This document shows positions 1 through 6,040 of a stretch of 12,214 bases of DNA, piece after piece (positions within the stretch are counted from its first letter, which is position 1; each line of letters opens with the position of its first letter). The position numbers and the translations under genes were made by a program. The DNA is from JBBSEZ01 sp038239195. Its GTDB lineage: Bacteria > Planctomycetota > Planctomycetia > Gemmatales > Gemmataceae. Location of the stretch: the NCBI GenBank assembly GCA_038239195.1, contig JBBSEZ010000307.1, positions 1 through 12,214 of the forward strand. Direction: 5' to 3'. The notes under the pieces are model-generated. The model was not told where the DNA came from. It worked only from the letters and a program-made list of their open reading frames with translations, and made no database searches.

Positions 1-25
1 ACGCCGCGCCGCTCGCCAGGACCAC

Positions 26-74
26 GGTTCGAGGTGGAGGAACGATCGTGCCTGCCGTTTCCGTCACCCACAAG
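26..74 (+). repeat. Copy 1 of duplicated nuoG initiation region
   Basis: Bases 26-74 align without gaps to 554-602, with 41 of 49 positions identical by hand count. The repeat covers the untranslated leader, the Shine-Dalgarno area, the start codon and the first nine codons (MPAVSVTHK here, MPTVYVAHK in nuoG). The offset is 528 nt, so the copies bracket the lipoprotein gene. This copy has a good GGAGG; at the same place the nuoG copy reads AAAGC. Confidence 0.8.
36..40 (+). promoter_or_regulatory. Ribosome binding site of the lipoprotein gene
   Basis: GGAGG lies 7 nt before the GTG at 48. It supports that start even though the reading frame stays open to the window edge: no ATG, GTG or TTG occurs in this frame between position 1 and 48. 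The rest of bases 1-47 shows no recognisable gene end and no promoter. Confidence 0.7.
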
Positions 75-527
75 GCGCTTCGGCGCATCGCGACGGCGCT
101 CGCGCTGTTCGCGATCCTGGGCAACCTCCTCGCCTGCGCCGCGGTGCAGACAGCCGCCCAGCAGCAGCAGAAGGACAGCAACGACCTGAAGCAGATCGGC
201 GTGGCCTGGCTGAACTACCTCAGCGCCCATCAGGGCAACGCCCCGTCGAAGGCGGAAGACCTGTTCCCGTTCCTGGAGGGCGAGTCGAGCTCGCCCTCGC
301 AGGCCCTCAAGAGCGGAAGGTTCATCCTCTACTACGACGTCAGCATCAGCGACATGACCACGGGCCCGGGCTCCGTGGGGACGGCCTTTGTCATCCTCGG
401 CCACTCGGTGGACACGCCGTCCAGCGGCGGCCTGGTGCTGATGGCCGATGGGACGGTCAAGCAAATGTCCTCTTTGGACTACCGGAACACCCGCAAGGCG
501 ATCGAGTTCAAGAAAAAGAAGAAGTGA
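48..527 (+). CDS. Small lipoprotein, pseudopilin/DUF1559-like fragment
   Basis: 159 residues, GTG start, function unknown. Residues 1-13 are a basic n-region, 14-29 a hydrophobic stretch, and LLAC at 27-30 looks like a lipobox with Cys30 as the lipidated residue. This predicts a membrane-anchored protein on the periplasmic side. After a Gln/Ala linker, residues 45-60 (NDLKQIGVAWLNYLSA) resemble the conserved block after the N-terminal helix of planctomycete DUF1559 and type II pseudopilins. The block GGLVLMADGTVKQM near the C-terminus resembles the end of that family. The classical prepilin cleavage site is missing. The C-terminus ends in five lysines. It precedes nuoG by 48 nt on the same strand and probably shares its transcript. 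Its first nine codons look duplicated from nuoG. The family assignment is from memory of similar proteins; the lipoprotein prediction is stronger than any functional claim. Confidence 0.8.
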   Translation: MPAVSVTHKALRRIATALALFAILGNLLACAAVQTAAQQQQKDSNDLKQIGVAWLNYLSAHQGNAPSKAEDLFPFLEGESSSPSQALKSGRFILYYDVSISDMTTGPGSVGTAFVILGHSVDTPSSGGLVLMADGTVKQMSSLDYRNTRKAIEFKKKKK

Positions 528-553
528 GGCCGTCCCCGGGCCTCTCCTGGCCC

Positions 554-602
554 GGTTCGAGGTAAAGCAACGATCATGCCTACCGTTTACGTCGCACACA
601 AG
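554..602 (+). repeat. Copy 2 of duplicated initiation region (nuoG start)
   Basis: Partner of 26-74. It includes the GAGGT at 559-563 and the nuoG ATG at 576. The GAGGT sits 12 nt from the ATG, a long spacing. The closer Shine-Dalgarno position, which is GGAGG in the other copy, has changed to AAAGC. nuoG initiation may therefore depend partly on translation arriving from the upstream lipoprotein gene. Confidence 0.8.
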
Positions 603-2312
603 CCGGACCGCAGCGGCAGGGCCCCGGCCAACGCCACGCAGGGCCTCCTCGGCAAGGAGCCCACGACGCTCGTCTCCGTGGAGATCGGCGGCGAACGGCT
701 CAACGCCATCCAGGCCGCCGAGCGCGCCGGCGTCTTCATCCCGCGCTACTGCTGGCACCCCGCGCTGACCGTCGTCGCCTCGTGCCGGATGTGCCTCGTG
801 GAGATCGGCGAGCGCAAGCCCGACGGGACCATCGCGATGGGCCCCAAGGTCGTGCCCGCCTGCCAGACGCCCGTCAAGGACGGCACCGTGATCGTCGCCG
901 CCAGCGCCAAGGCCAAGGGCGCCCAGGAGCAAACGCTCGAAGGGCTGTTGCTCAACCACCCGCTCGACTGTCCGGTGTGCGACAAGGCCGGCGAGTGTAC
1001 GCTGCAAGACTTCAGCTATGGTTTCGGCCGGTCGCAGAGCCGGATGATCGACCGCAAGAACACGCCGCCCAACAAGCCGCACATCGGCGAGAACGTCACC
1101 CTGTTCACCGACCGCTGCATCCTGTGCTCGCGCTGCGTGCGCTTCACGCGCGAGGTCTCGGGCCAGGCCGAGCTCCAGGTCGTCAGCCGCGGCGACCACT
1201 CCGAGATCGACGTCTTCCCCGGCGATCCGCTCAACAACAAGCTGGCCACCAACGTCGTCGATCTGTGCCCGGTCGGGGCCCTGTGCAGCAAGGACTTCCT
1301 TTACAAGCACCGGGTCTGGAACCTCAAGACGCAGAACAGCGTCTGCGCCGACTGCTCGACGGGGTGCAGCATCCACCTCGACGGCAACAAGAACATCGTC
1401 TACCGCCTTCGGCCGCGCTTCAACCCGCAGGCCCAGGGGCATTTCATGTGCGACGACGGCCGACTCGGCTACCACTACGTCAACTCCATCGAGCGCTACC
1501 TCCGGCCGATGATCCGCCGCGAGGGCAAGCTGACGGCGGCCCCCTGGACCGAGATCGTGAGCGACGTGCGCTCGGCGCTCACGGCGGCGGCCAGCAAGGG
1601 CGCCGGGGCCCTCGTCGGCGTCGTCTCGCCGTTCCTCACCTGCGAGGAGGCCTATCTGTTCGCCCGCTTCCTCAAGGGCGTGTCGCCCGACGCGCGGCTG
1701 GCGCTGGGCCCGGTGCCGGTCGTCGGCGAGGACGACACCTACCCCAAGGACCGCCGCGGCAACCCGACCCAGCCGGTGAAGTTCACCATCCGGGCGGAGA
1801 AGTGCCCCAACCGGCGCGGCGTCGAGGAGGTGCTCAAGCACTTCCAGGGAGAGGTCATCGCCTTCGACCAGATCGTGCGCGAGGCGGGGGAAGGGCGCGT
1901 GCAGGCCCTCTATCTCGCCGCGAGCTACGCGCCCCGGCCGGGCGGGTGGGTGACCGAGGAGCAGGCCAGGGCGCTGCAAAAGGTGCCGCTCGTCGTGTGC
2001 CAGGACCTGCTGCCGTCGCCGGTGAGCGCCTTCGCCCACTACGTGCTGCCGGGCGGCGCCTGGGCGGAGAAGGCCGGGACGTTCGTCAACCACGCCGGCC
2101 TGGCGCAGGAACTGCACTGGGGCGTGACGCCGTCGGGCGAGTCGCGCTCCGATGGGCAGGTGTTCGCCGACTTCGCCGAGCGGCCCGGGCTGGCGAACGC
2201 TCGGGGCGTGCGCAAGGAGCTGGCGCGCGAGGTAGCCTACTTCGCGCCTCTGGCCGAGCAAGAGCTGGGCGAATATGGCATTCCACTGCAAGCCCAGGCC
2301 GGCGGCGCCTGA
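576..2312 (+). CDS. nuoG: NADH-quinone oxidoreductase subunit G (short form)
   Basis: 578 residues. Peripheral-arm subunit that carries electrons from the NADH site towards NuoI. All cluster ligands are visible. The [2Fe-2S] ligands are C59, C70, C73 and C96. The His-ligated [4Fe-4S] N5 has H128, C132, C135 and C141. N4 has C181, C184, C187 and C231. The bacterial N7 motif has C257, C260, C264 and C292. The molybdopterin-like C-terminal domain (about 297-578) is much shorter than in E. coli or Thermus NuoG, where the protein reaches roughly 780-910 residues, and I see no molybdenum cofactor role. The short form matches my memory of planctomycete NuoG, so it is probably not a local deletion. 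Residues 10-32 are an extra segment before the ferredoxin fold begins near VSVEIGG. The ATG at 576 is supported by the leader duplicated at 26-74. A 50-nt gap leads to nuoH. Confidence 0.96.
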   Translation: MPTVYVAHKPDRSGRAPANATQGLLGKEPTTLVSVEIGGERLNAIQAAERAGVFIPRYCWHPALTVVASCRMCLVEIGERKPDGTIAMGPKVVPACQTPVKDGTVIVAASAKAKGAQEQTLEGLLLNHPLDCPVCDKAGECTLQDFSYGFGRSQSRMIDRKNTPPNKPHIGENVTLFTDRCILCSRCVRFTREVSGQAELQVVSRGDHSEIDVFPGDPLNNKLATNVVDLCPVGALCSKDFLYKHRVWNLKTQNSVCADCSTGCSIHLDGNKNIVYRLRPRFNPQAQGHFMCDDGRLGYHYVNSIERYLRPMIRREGKLTAAPWTEIVSDVRSALTAAASKGAGALVGVVSPFLTCEEAYLFARFLKGVSPDARLALGPVPVVGEDDTYPKDRRGNPTQPVKFTIRAEKCPNRRGVEEVLKHFQGEVIAFDQIVREAGEGRVQALYLAASYAPRPGGWVTEEQARALQKVPLVVCQDLLPSPVSAFAHYVLPGGAWAEKAGTFVNHAGLAQELHWGVTPSGESRSDGQVFADFAERPGLANARGVRKELAREVAYFAPLAEQELGEYGIPLQAQAGGA

Positions 2313-2362
2313 CGCGGGATCGTGAGGGCCGACCTTACCGCGGGAAGAAGGCGACGGGACTG

Positions 2363-3772
2363 ATGTATTTCGACTTCGCGTGGACAACCTTCTGGATCAC
2401 CCTGATCTTCATCGCCGTCCTCATGGGCGCGCTCCAGGGGACGTGCGCCTATCTGACGTTCCTGGAGCGGAAGATCGCCGCCTGGTCGCAGGACCGCCTC
2501 GGGCCAAACCGCGTCGGGCCCTACGGGCTGATTCAGCCCCTCGTGGACGGCATCAAGTTTTTGCTCAAGGAAGAGGTCATCCCCGCCCACGTCGATCGCA
2601 TCTTCTACTTGCTGGCGCCCGGCATCGCCTTGAGCACGGCCACGCTCGCCTTCGCCGTCGTGCCCTTTGGCCGCACCACCCCGCCCCCAGCCCTCGAAGA
2701 CCGGCGCACGGACGCCATGATCGCCAGGTCGCAGACGTCTCTCGGCGAGGACGCCCGCAAGGAGTTGCTGGACAAGAACGCCGACTTTCAGGAGGGGCCG
2801 CGCGGCACCATCTGGCCGCAGACCGAGACGGAGATGGCCTACGTCCTCGCGGCGGATCGGGCCTATGCGAAGGCCGAGGGCAAGAAGTCGTTCGAGGACC
2901 GATTGAAAGCATACAACGAGACGACGCAGTTCGTCATCGCGCCGCACGCCGACGTCGGCGTCGTGTGGGTGTTCGCCATCAGCAGCCTGGCGGTCTACGC
3001 CATCGTCCTGGGCGGGTGGTCGTCGAACAACAAGTACAGCTTCCTGGGCGCGCTGCGCTCGAGCGCGCAGCTCATCAGCTACGAGATCCCTCTGGGAATG
3101 TCGGTGCTGGGCATCATGCTGCTGACGGGCTCGCTGAACCTCGAGCGCATCATCGACTACCAGGCGACGCACGGCTGGAACGTCCTCTTCCAGCCGCTGG
3201 CGGCGCTGCTGTTCGCGACGAGCGTGTTCGCGGAGTGCAACCGCCTGCCGTTCGACCTGCCGGAGGCGGAGCAGGAGCTGGTGGGCGGGTATCACACGGA
3301 GTACGGGGCCCTGAAGTTCGGCCTGTTCTTCCTGGGCGAGTACACGCACATGATTACGACCAGCTTCCTGGTGGTGATCCTGTTCTTCGGCGGCTGGCAG
3401 TTGCCGTGGCTGGTCACGCCGGAGGGATCGGGCGTGGGCGACGCGATCGCCAAGGTCGTCGTGCTGGGCGGGAAGATGGGGCTGTTCATCCTCTTCTACA
3501 TGCTGGTGCGCTGGACCATCCCGCGCTTCCGGTTCGACCAGCTCATGGGCCTGGCGTGGAAGGTGCTGATGCCGCTGGCCCTGGTCAACCTGGTCTGCGT
3601 CACGGTGGTCAAGCAGTTCGCGCTGAGCCCGTGGGCCCTGCTGCCGGCGTCGATCGTGACGTTCGTGGCGGCGGCGGCGATCTCGCTGTCGATGCCGAAG
3701 CCGCCTGCTCGCGGGCCCCTGCCGTTGGGCGGCCGGGCCGCGATGCTGCGCCAGAAGGCGGAGGCGAACTGA
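2363..3772 (+). CDS. nuoH: NADH-quinone oxidoreductase subunit H with periplasmic insertion
   Basis: 469 residues against about 325 in E. coli. Membrane subunit at the junction of the two arms, forming much of the quinone chamber and the start of the proton path. Family signatures are intact: ERKIAAWSQDRLGPNRVGP at 35-53 after TM1, the DGIKFLLKEE block at 62-71, and later NRLPFDLPEAEQELVGGYHT followed by EY, the acidic quinone-site loop. Residues about 104-190 (bases 2672-2932) are an extra, charged, mostly helical segment with Pro-rich edges. It lies between TM2 (ending VVPFG) and TM3 (starting near ADVGVVWVFAI). In the known fold this loop is on the periplasmic face. The C-terminus has about 20 extra polar residues. 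ATG at 2363 is preceded by AGAAGG, 11 nt away. An open frame extends upstream inside nuoG but is out-of-frame noise. Confidence 0.96.
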   Translation: MYFDFAWTTFWITLIFIAVLMGALQGTCAYLTFLERKIAAWSQDRLGPNRVGPYGLIQPLVDGIKFLLKEEVIPAHVDRIFYLLAPGIALSTATLAFAVVPFGRTTPPPALEDRRTDAMIARSQTSLGEDARKELLDKNADFQEGPRGTIWPQTETEMAYVLAADRAYAKAEGKKSFEDRLKAYNETTQFVIAPHADVGVVWVFAISSLAVYAIVLGGWSSNNKYSFLGALRSSAQLISYEIPLGMSVLGIMLLTGSLNLERIIDYQATHGWNVLFQPLAALLFATSVFAECNRLPFDLPEAEQELVGGYHTEYGALKFGLFFLGEYTHMITTSFLVVILFFGGWQLPWLVTPEGSGVGDAIAKVVVLGGKMGLFILFYMLVRWTIPRFRFDQLMGLAWKVLMPLALVNLVCVTVVKQFALSPWALLPASIVTFVAAAAISLSMPKPPARGPLPLGGRAAMLRQKAEAN

Positions 3773-3774
3773 CC

Positions 3775-3807
3775 CGTAGGACAGGCGGCTCGCGTGTCCA
3801 CCCTACG
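3775..3807 (+). repeat. Imperfect inverted repeat between nuoH and nuoI
   Basis: Bases 3775-3778 (CGTA) pair with 3804-3807 (TACG). After a 4-nt bulge, GGACA at 3779-3783 pairs with TGTCC at 3795-3799. After one G-G mismatch, GCG at 3785-3787 pairs with CGC at 3791-3793 around a 3-nt loop. No T tract follows, so it is not a classical terminator. It resembles palindromic intergenic repeats of planctomycete genomes, which is an impression from memory. The GTG at 3794, a possible nuoI start, lies inside it. Confidence 0.55.
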
Positions 3808-3837
3808 TGAGACTTCCCCAGAGGCGATGAGGAAAAA

Positions 3838-3844
3838 GAGGAAG
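3838..3844 (+). promoter_or_regulatory. Ribosome binding site deciding the nuoI start
   Basis: GAGGAAG lies 6 nt before ATG 3851. The two upstream in-frame alternatives are poorer: GTG 3794 lies within a hairpin and lacks a good site, and ATG 3827 has a GAGG only 2 nt away. The first typical NuoI residues also follow 3851. Confidence 0.7.
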
Positions 3845-3850
3845 ACCGCC

Positions 3851-4468
3851 ATGCCGATCGCCGACCGCGACGTGAGATGGGTGACGCCCCCGAAGATTGG
3901 CATCCTCGAGCAGCTGTACGTCCCGGCCATCGTGCAGGGCTTGCAGACGACGATTCGCCACACGTTCGGCACCCTCTTCGGCAAGGGGTCGATCACGCAG
4001 GAGTTCCCCGAGGTTCGGCCGCAGTTGCCCGCCAACTACCGCGGGGTGCATCGGCTCAACCGCGACGAGGCCGGCCGGGTCAAGTGCGTCGCCTGCTACA
4101 TGTGCTCGACCGCGTGCCCGGCCCACTGCATCGACATCGTCGCCGCCCCGGCGCCGGAGGCGTGGCAGAAGGACGGCCGCGAGAAGTATCCCGAAACGTT
4201 CGTCATCGACGAGCTGCGCTGCATCTACTGCGGGATGTGCGAGCAGGCCTGCCCGGTGGACGCCATCGAGCTGACGACGCTCGGCTGCGACTTCACCGGC
4301 ATGAGCCGCGAGGACATGATGTTCGACAAGGAGAAGTTGCTGTCCGTCTTCGACCAGACCACCAAGGCGGGCACCGACCCCGTGCGCACGCGCGGCGGGC
4401 CCCTCGGGGTCGCCTCGGAGCTCCCGGCCGACACGGGGCTCACGCGGTCGTCTACGGCGCAGAGTTGA
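3851..4468 (+). CDS. nuoI: NADH-quinone oxidoreductase subunit I
   Basis: 205 residues from the chosen ATG. A ferredoxin-like subunit that passes electrons from NuoG through clusters N6a and N6b to N2 next to quinone. Two CxxCxxCxxxCP motifs are present. The first has C79, C82, C85 and C89; the second has C124, C127, C130 and C134. In the 8Fe ferredoxin fold the last Cys of each motif ligates the other cluster. The N-terminal half holds the usual amphipathic region (GLQTTIRHTFGTLFGKGSIT, 30-49) that rests on the membrane arm. The tail from about 160 on is polar and poorly conserved. The gene is separated from nuoH by 78 nt and from nuoJ by 58 nt, and both gaps contain a hairpin, whereas the downstream genes overlap or nearly touch. 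Confidence 0.96.
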   Translation: MPIADRDVRWVTPPKIGILEQLYVPAIVQGLQTTIRHTFGTLFGKGSITQEFPEVRPQLPANYRGVHRLNRDEAGRVKCVACYMCSTACPAHCIDIVAAPAPEAWQKDGREKYPETFVIDELRCIYCGMCEQACPVDAIELTTLGCDFTGMSREDMMFDKEKLLSVFDQTTKAGTDPVRTRGGPLGVASELPADTGLTRSSTAQS

Positions 4469-4474
4469 GTCATC

Positions 4475-4507
4475 GTTTCGCAGCGCTTCGCAGAAGCGCT
4501 GCGAAAC
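4475..4507 (+). repeat. Perfect 14-bp hairpin between nuoI and nuoJ
   Basis: GTTTCGCAGCGCTT at 4475-4488 is exactly complementary to AAGCGCTGCGAAAC at 4494-4507, with the 5-nt loop CGCAG. There is no T run after it, so an intrinsic terminator is unlikely, and the operon continues. It begins 7 nt after the nuoI stop and ends 7 nt before the nuoJ Shine-Dalgarno. TTCGCAG occurs twice inside it (4477-4483 and 4487-4493). Plausible roles are an RNA processing or stability element, a control on nuoJ initiation, or a dispersed palindromic repeat. The sequence alone does not decide between them. Confidence 0.8.
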
Positions 4508-4514
4508 ATTGGAG

Positions 4515-4520
4515 AGGGGA
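4515..4520 (+). promoter_or_regulatory. Ribosome binding site deciding the nuoJ TTG start
   Basis: AGGGGA lies 6 nt before TTG 4527. The other in-frame TTG at 4509 abuts the hairpin and would place this site inside the gene. No ATG or GTG is available in frame in the region, so TTG 4527 is preferred. Confidence 0.65.
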
Positions 4521-4526
4521 GACGCG

Positions 4527-5615
4527 TTGTCCAGAGTTGAGCACCTCCTGAACGACTTGCTGCGGTTCGCGCCGATCTGGGGGCCCCTGCTCGCCGGCGC
4601 AGCCGCGATCTTCCTGCTGCTGCCGCGGCCGCGCGCCTACCCCGTCCTCTGGGGCGTGCTGGCCGCCGGCGCCGCCCTGCTCCTGGCGGGCTTTCTCCTC
4701 GTGCGCCTCGACGCGCTCACGCCCGAGGCGTTCCTGTTCTACGCCTTCTCCGCCATTGCCGTCGTGTCGGGCGGGCTGCTCATCACCCAGCGCAACCCGG
4801 CCCGCGCCGCGCTCTCCTTCACCCTCGTCGTGCTGAGCACGTGCGGCCTCTTCCTGCTGCTGGCGGCGCCGTTTCTGATGGCGGCGACCATCATCATCTA
4901 CGCCGGCGCCATCGTCGTCACGTTCCTGTTCGTCCTCATGCTCGCCCAGCAGCTCGGCCTGTCCGACGCCGACGCCCGCTCGCGCGAGCCGTTGCTCGCC
5001 ACGATCACCGGCTTCGTTTTGCTCGGGGCGCTGCTCTACGTCTTGCAGATGAACTACCCTCGCCAGCCGGACGAGGACCTGAAGAAGTTGCGCGCGCGCG
5101 CCGCCGAGGCGGCCTCGAAGGAGACGGTGGCGGAAATCAACGACCTGATCGGCGCCAACCCCGAAGAGGGCACCCTCTTCAAGGATTATCGGACGGCCCT
5201 GAAGGCGCGCGGGCTGCCCAACCTCGTGCGCGAAGTGAGCGCCATCGAGGACACCCTGAACATCGCCGCCTCGGCCGACCAGGAAACGCTCGCCCCCTAC
5301 CGGACGGCCCTCCGCAAGCTCGAAGACGTTGCGCTGGCCGCCGAGGGGCGGGCCCATGCCCCTTCCCCCCCTGAAGGGGCCCCCCTGTCCAACCTGAGCG
5401 GTCCGCCAGCCAACGTCCACCCCGGCGAGGTGCGCCGCGACAAGGAGACGGGCCGGCCGCACGTGCCGGCCGAGAACTCGGCCTACTTGGGCCGTTCGCT
5501 CTTCACCGACTTCCTGCTGCCCGTGGAACTGGCGGGCACGCTCCTGCTGGTCGCCACCATCGGCGCCATCGCCATCGCCCACCGCAGGGCCTCCGCTATC
5601 GAGAGGGCGCCATGA
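4527..5615 (+). CDS. nuoJ: NADH-quinone oxidoreductase subunit J, enlarged
   Basis: 362 residues from TTG 4527, about twice the usual 165-200. The NuoJ core is clear. TM1 is at about 68-86, followed by RNPARAALSF at 89-98. TM3 holds YAGAIVVTFLFVLML at 125-139, the site of the pi-bulge important for conformational coupling. TM4 is at about 156-175, and the last TM spans FTDFLLPVELAGTLLLVATI (326-345). There are two additions. Residues 1-65 add two hydrophobic helices (about 14-32 and 39-60) before the normal TM1. Residues about 176-318 are a soluble charged segment between TM4 and the last TM, expected in the periplasm. Inside it YRTALK (221-226) and YRTALR (258-263) recur, and the Pro-rich part at 276-294 is encoded by a C/G-rich palindrome. 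The stop overlaps the nuoK start as ATGA. Confidence 0.93.
   Translation: MSRVEHLLNDLLRFAPIWGPLLAGAAAIFLLLPRPRAYPVLWGVLAAGAALLLAGFLLVRLDALTPEAFLFYAFSAIAVVSGGLLITQRNPARAALSFTLVVLSTCGLFLLLAAPFLMAATIIIYAGAIVVTFLFVLMLAQQLGLSDADARSREPLLATITGFVLLGALLYVLQMNYPRQPDEDLKKLRARAAEAASKETVAEINDLIGANPEEGTLFKDYRTALKARGLPNLVREVSAIEDTLNIAASADQETLAPYRTALRKLEDVALAAEGRAHAPSPPEGAPLSNLSGPPANVHPGEVRRDKETGRPHVPAENSAYLGRSLFTDFLLPVELAGTLLLVATIGAIAIAHRRASAIERAP
5359..5379 (+). repeat. C/G-rich palindrome inside nuoJ
   Basis: CCCCTTC at 5359-5365 is complementary to GAAGGGG at 5373-5379, with a 7-nt loop. It encodes the Pro-rich stretch APSPPEGAP of the NuoJ insertion. It resembles small palindromic repeats of GC-rich genomes that sometimes sit inside genes and encode such linkers. 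Whether it is dispersed cannot be judged from this window. Confidence 0.45.
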
Positions 5616-6040
5616 GCTCCGTCCCCCTGCACCACTACCTGGTTGTCGGCGCCGTGCTGTTCGCCCTCGGGACGATCGGGTTTCTGGCGCGGCGCAACCT
5701 CATCGTCATGTTCCTCTCGGCCGAGATGATGCTCCAGGGCGTCGCCATCAACCTCGTGGCGTTCGCCCGCTTCCGCGGCAACCTGCAAGGTCAGGCGTTC
5801 GCGCTGTTCATCCTCACGGTCGCCGCCTGCGAGGCGGCCCTGGCGCTGGCCCTCATCCTCATGCTCTACCAGCGCAAGGGCTCGCTCGACGTCAGCCTGT
5901 GGCAGGACCTGCGCGAGGCCGACCTCGAGCCCAGCGACGAGGAAGAGCCGCTGCCGCCAACCCCGCCCGAGGCGGCCGACCCCAAGCTCGTGCCCACCGG
6001 CAAGGAACCTCCCCGCGTGCCAGAGAAGAGCCATGTCTGA
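5612..6040 (+). CDS. nuoK: NADH-quinone oxidoreductase subunit K
   Basis: 142 residues against about 100 for the family. Small three-helix proton-translocation subunit. The two intramembrane glutamates are present as E38 in TM2 (LSAEMMLQ) and E74 in TM3 (ACEAALALAL), equivalent to E36 and E72 of E. coli. The paired arginines of the cytoplasmic loop are R27 and R28. After TM3 a 40-residue tail (103-142) is rich in Glu, Asp and Pro. By family topology this tail should be cytoplasmic, unlike the insertions in the neighbouring subunits. It starts within the nuoJ stop (ATGA), and its own last 8 bases overlap nuoL, so the three genes are probably translationally coupled. Confidence 0.96.
   Translation: MSSVPLHHYLVVGAVLFALGTIGFLARRNLIVMFLSAEMMLQGVAINLVAFARFRGNLQGQAFALFILTVAACEAALALALILMLYQRKGSLDVSLWQDLREADLEPSDEEEPLPPTPPEAADPKLVPTGKEPPRVPEKSHV

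Noticed and set aside
782..2362. Long + frame running through nuoG into nuoH, suggesting a fusion or frameshift
   Set aside because: Its protein before 2363 is Arg/Pro/Gly-rich out-of-frame sequence over a nuoG whose cysteine ligands are all intact. nuoH simply has an open frame upstream of its ATG.
2237..3349. 370-codon antisense open frame over nuoH
   Set aside because: Mirror of the nuoH codon pattern, with no family resemblance and no start signal.
3794..3850. Longer nuoI from GTG 3794
   Set aside because: That start is inside the imperfect palindrome with no good ribosome site. ATG 3851 has GAGGAAG at 6 nt.
4475..4507. Intrinsic terminator after nuoI
   Set aside because: The stem is perfect but no T tract follows, and nuoJ with its ribosome site begins at once.
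4470..5582. 370-codon antisense open frame over nuoJ
   Set aside because: Charged low-complexity product opposite a recognisable nuoJ. Its first codons fall in the hairpin by chance.
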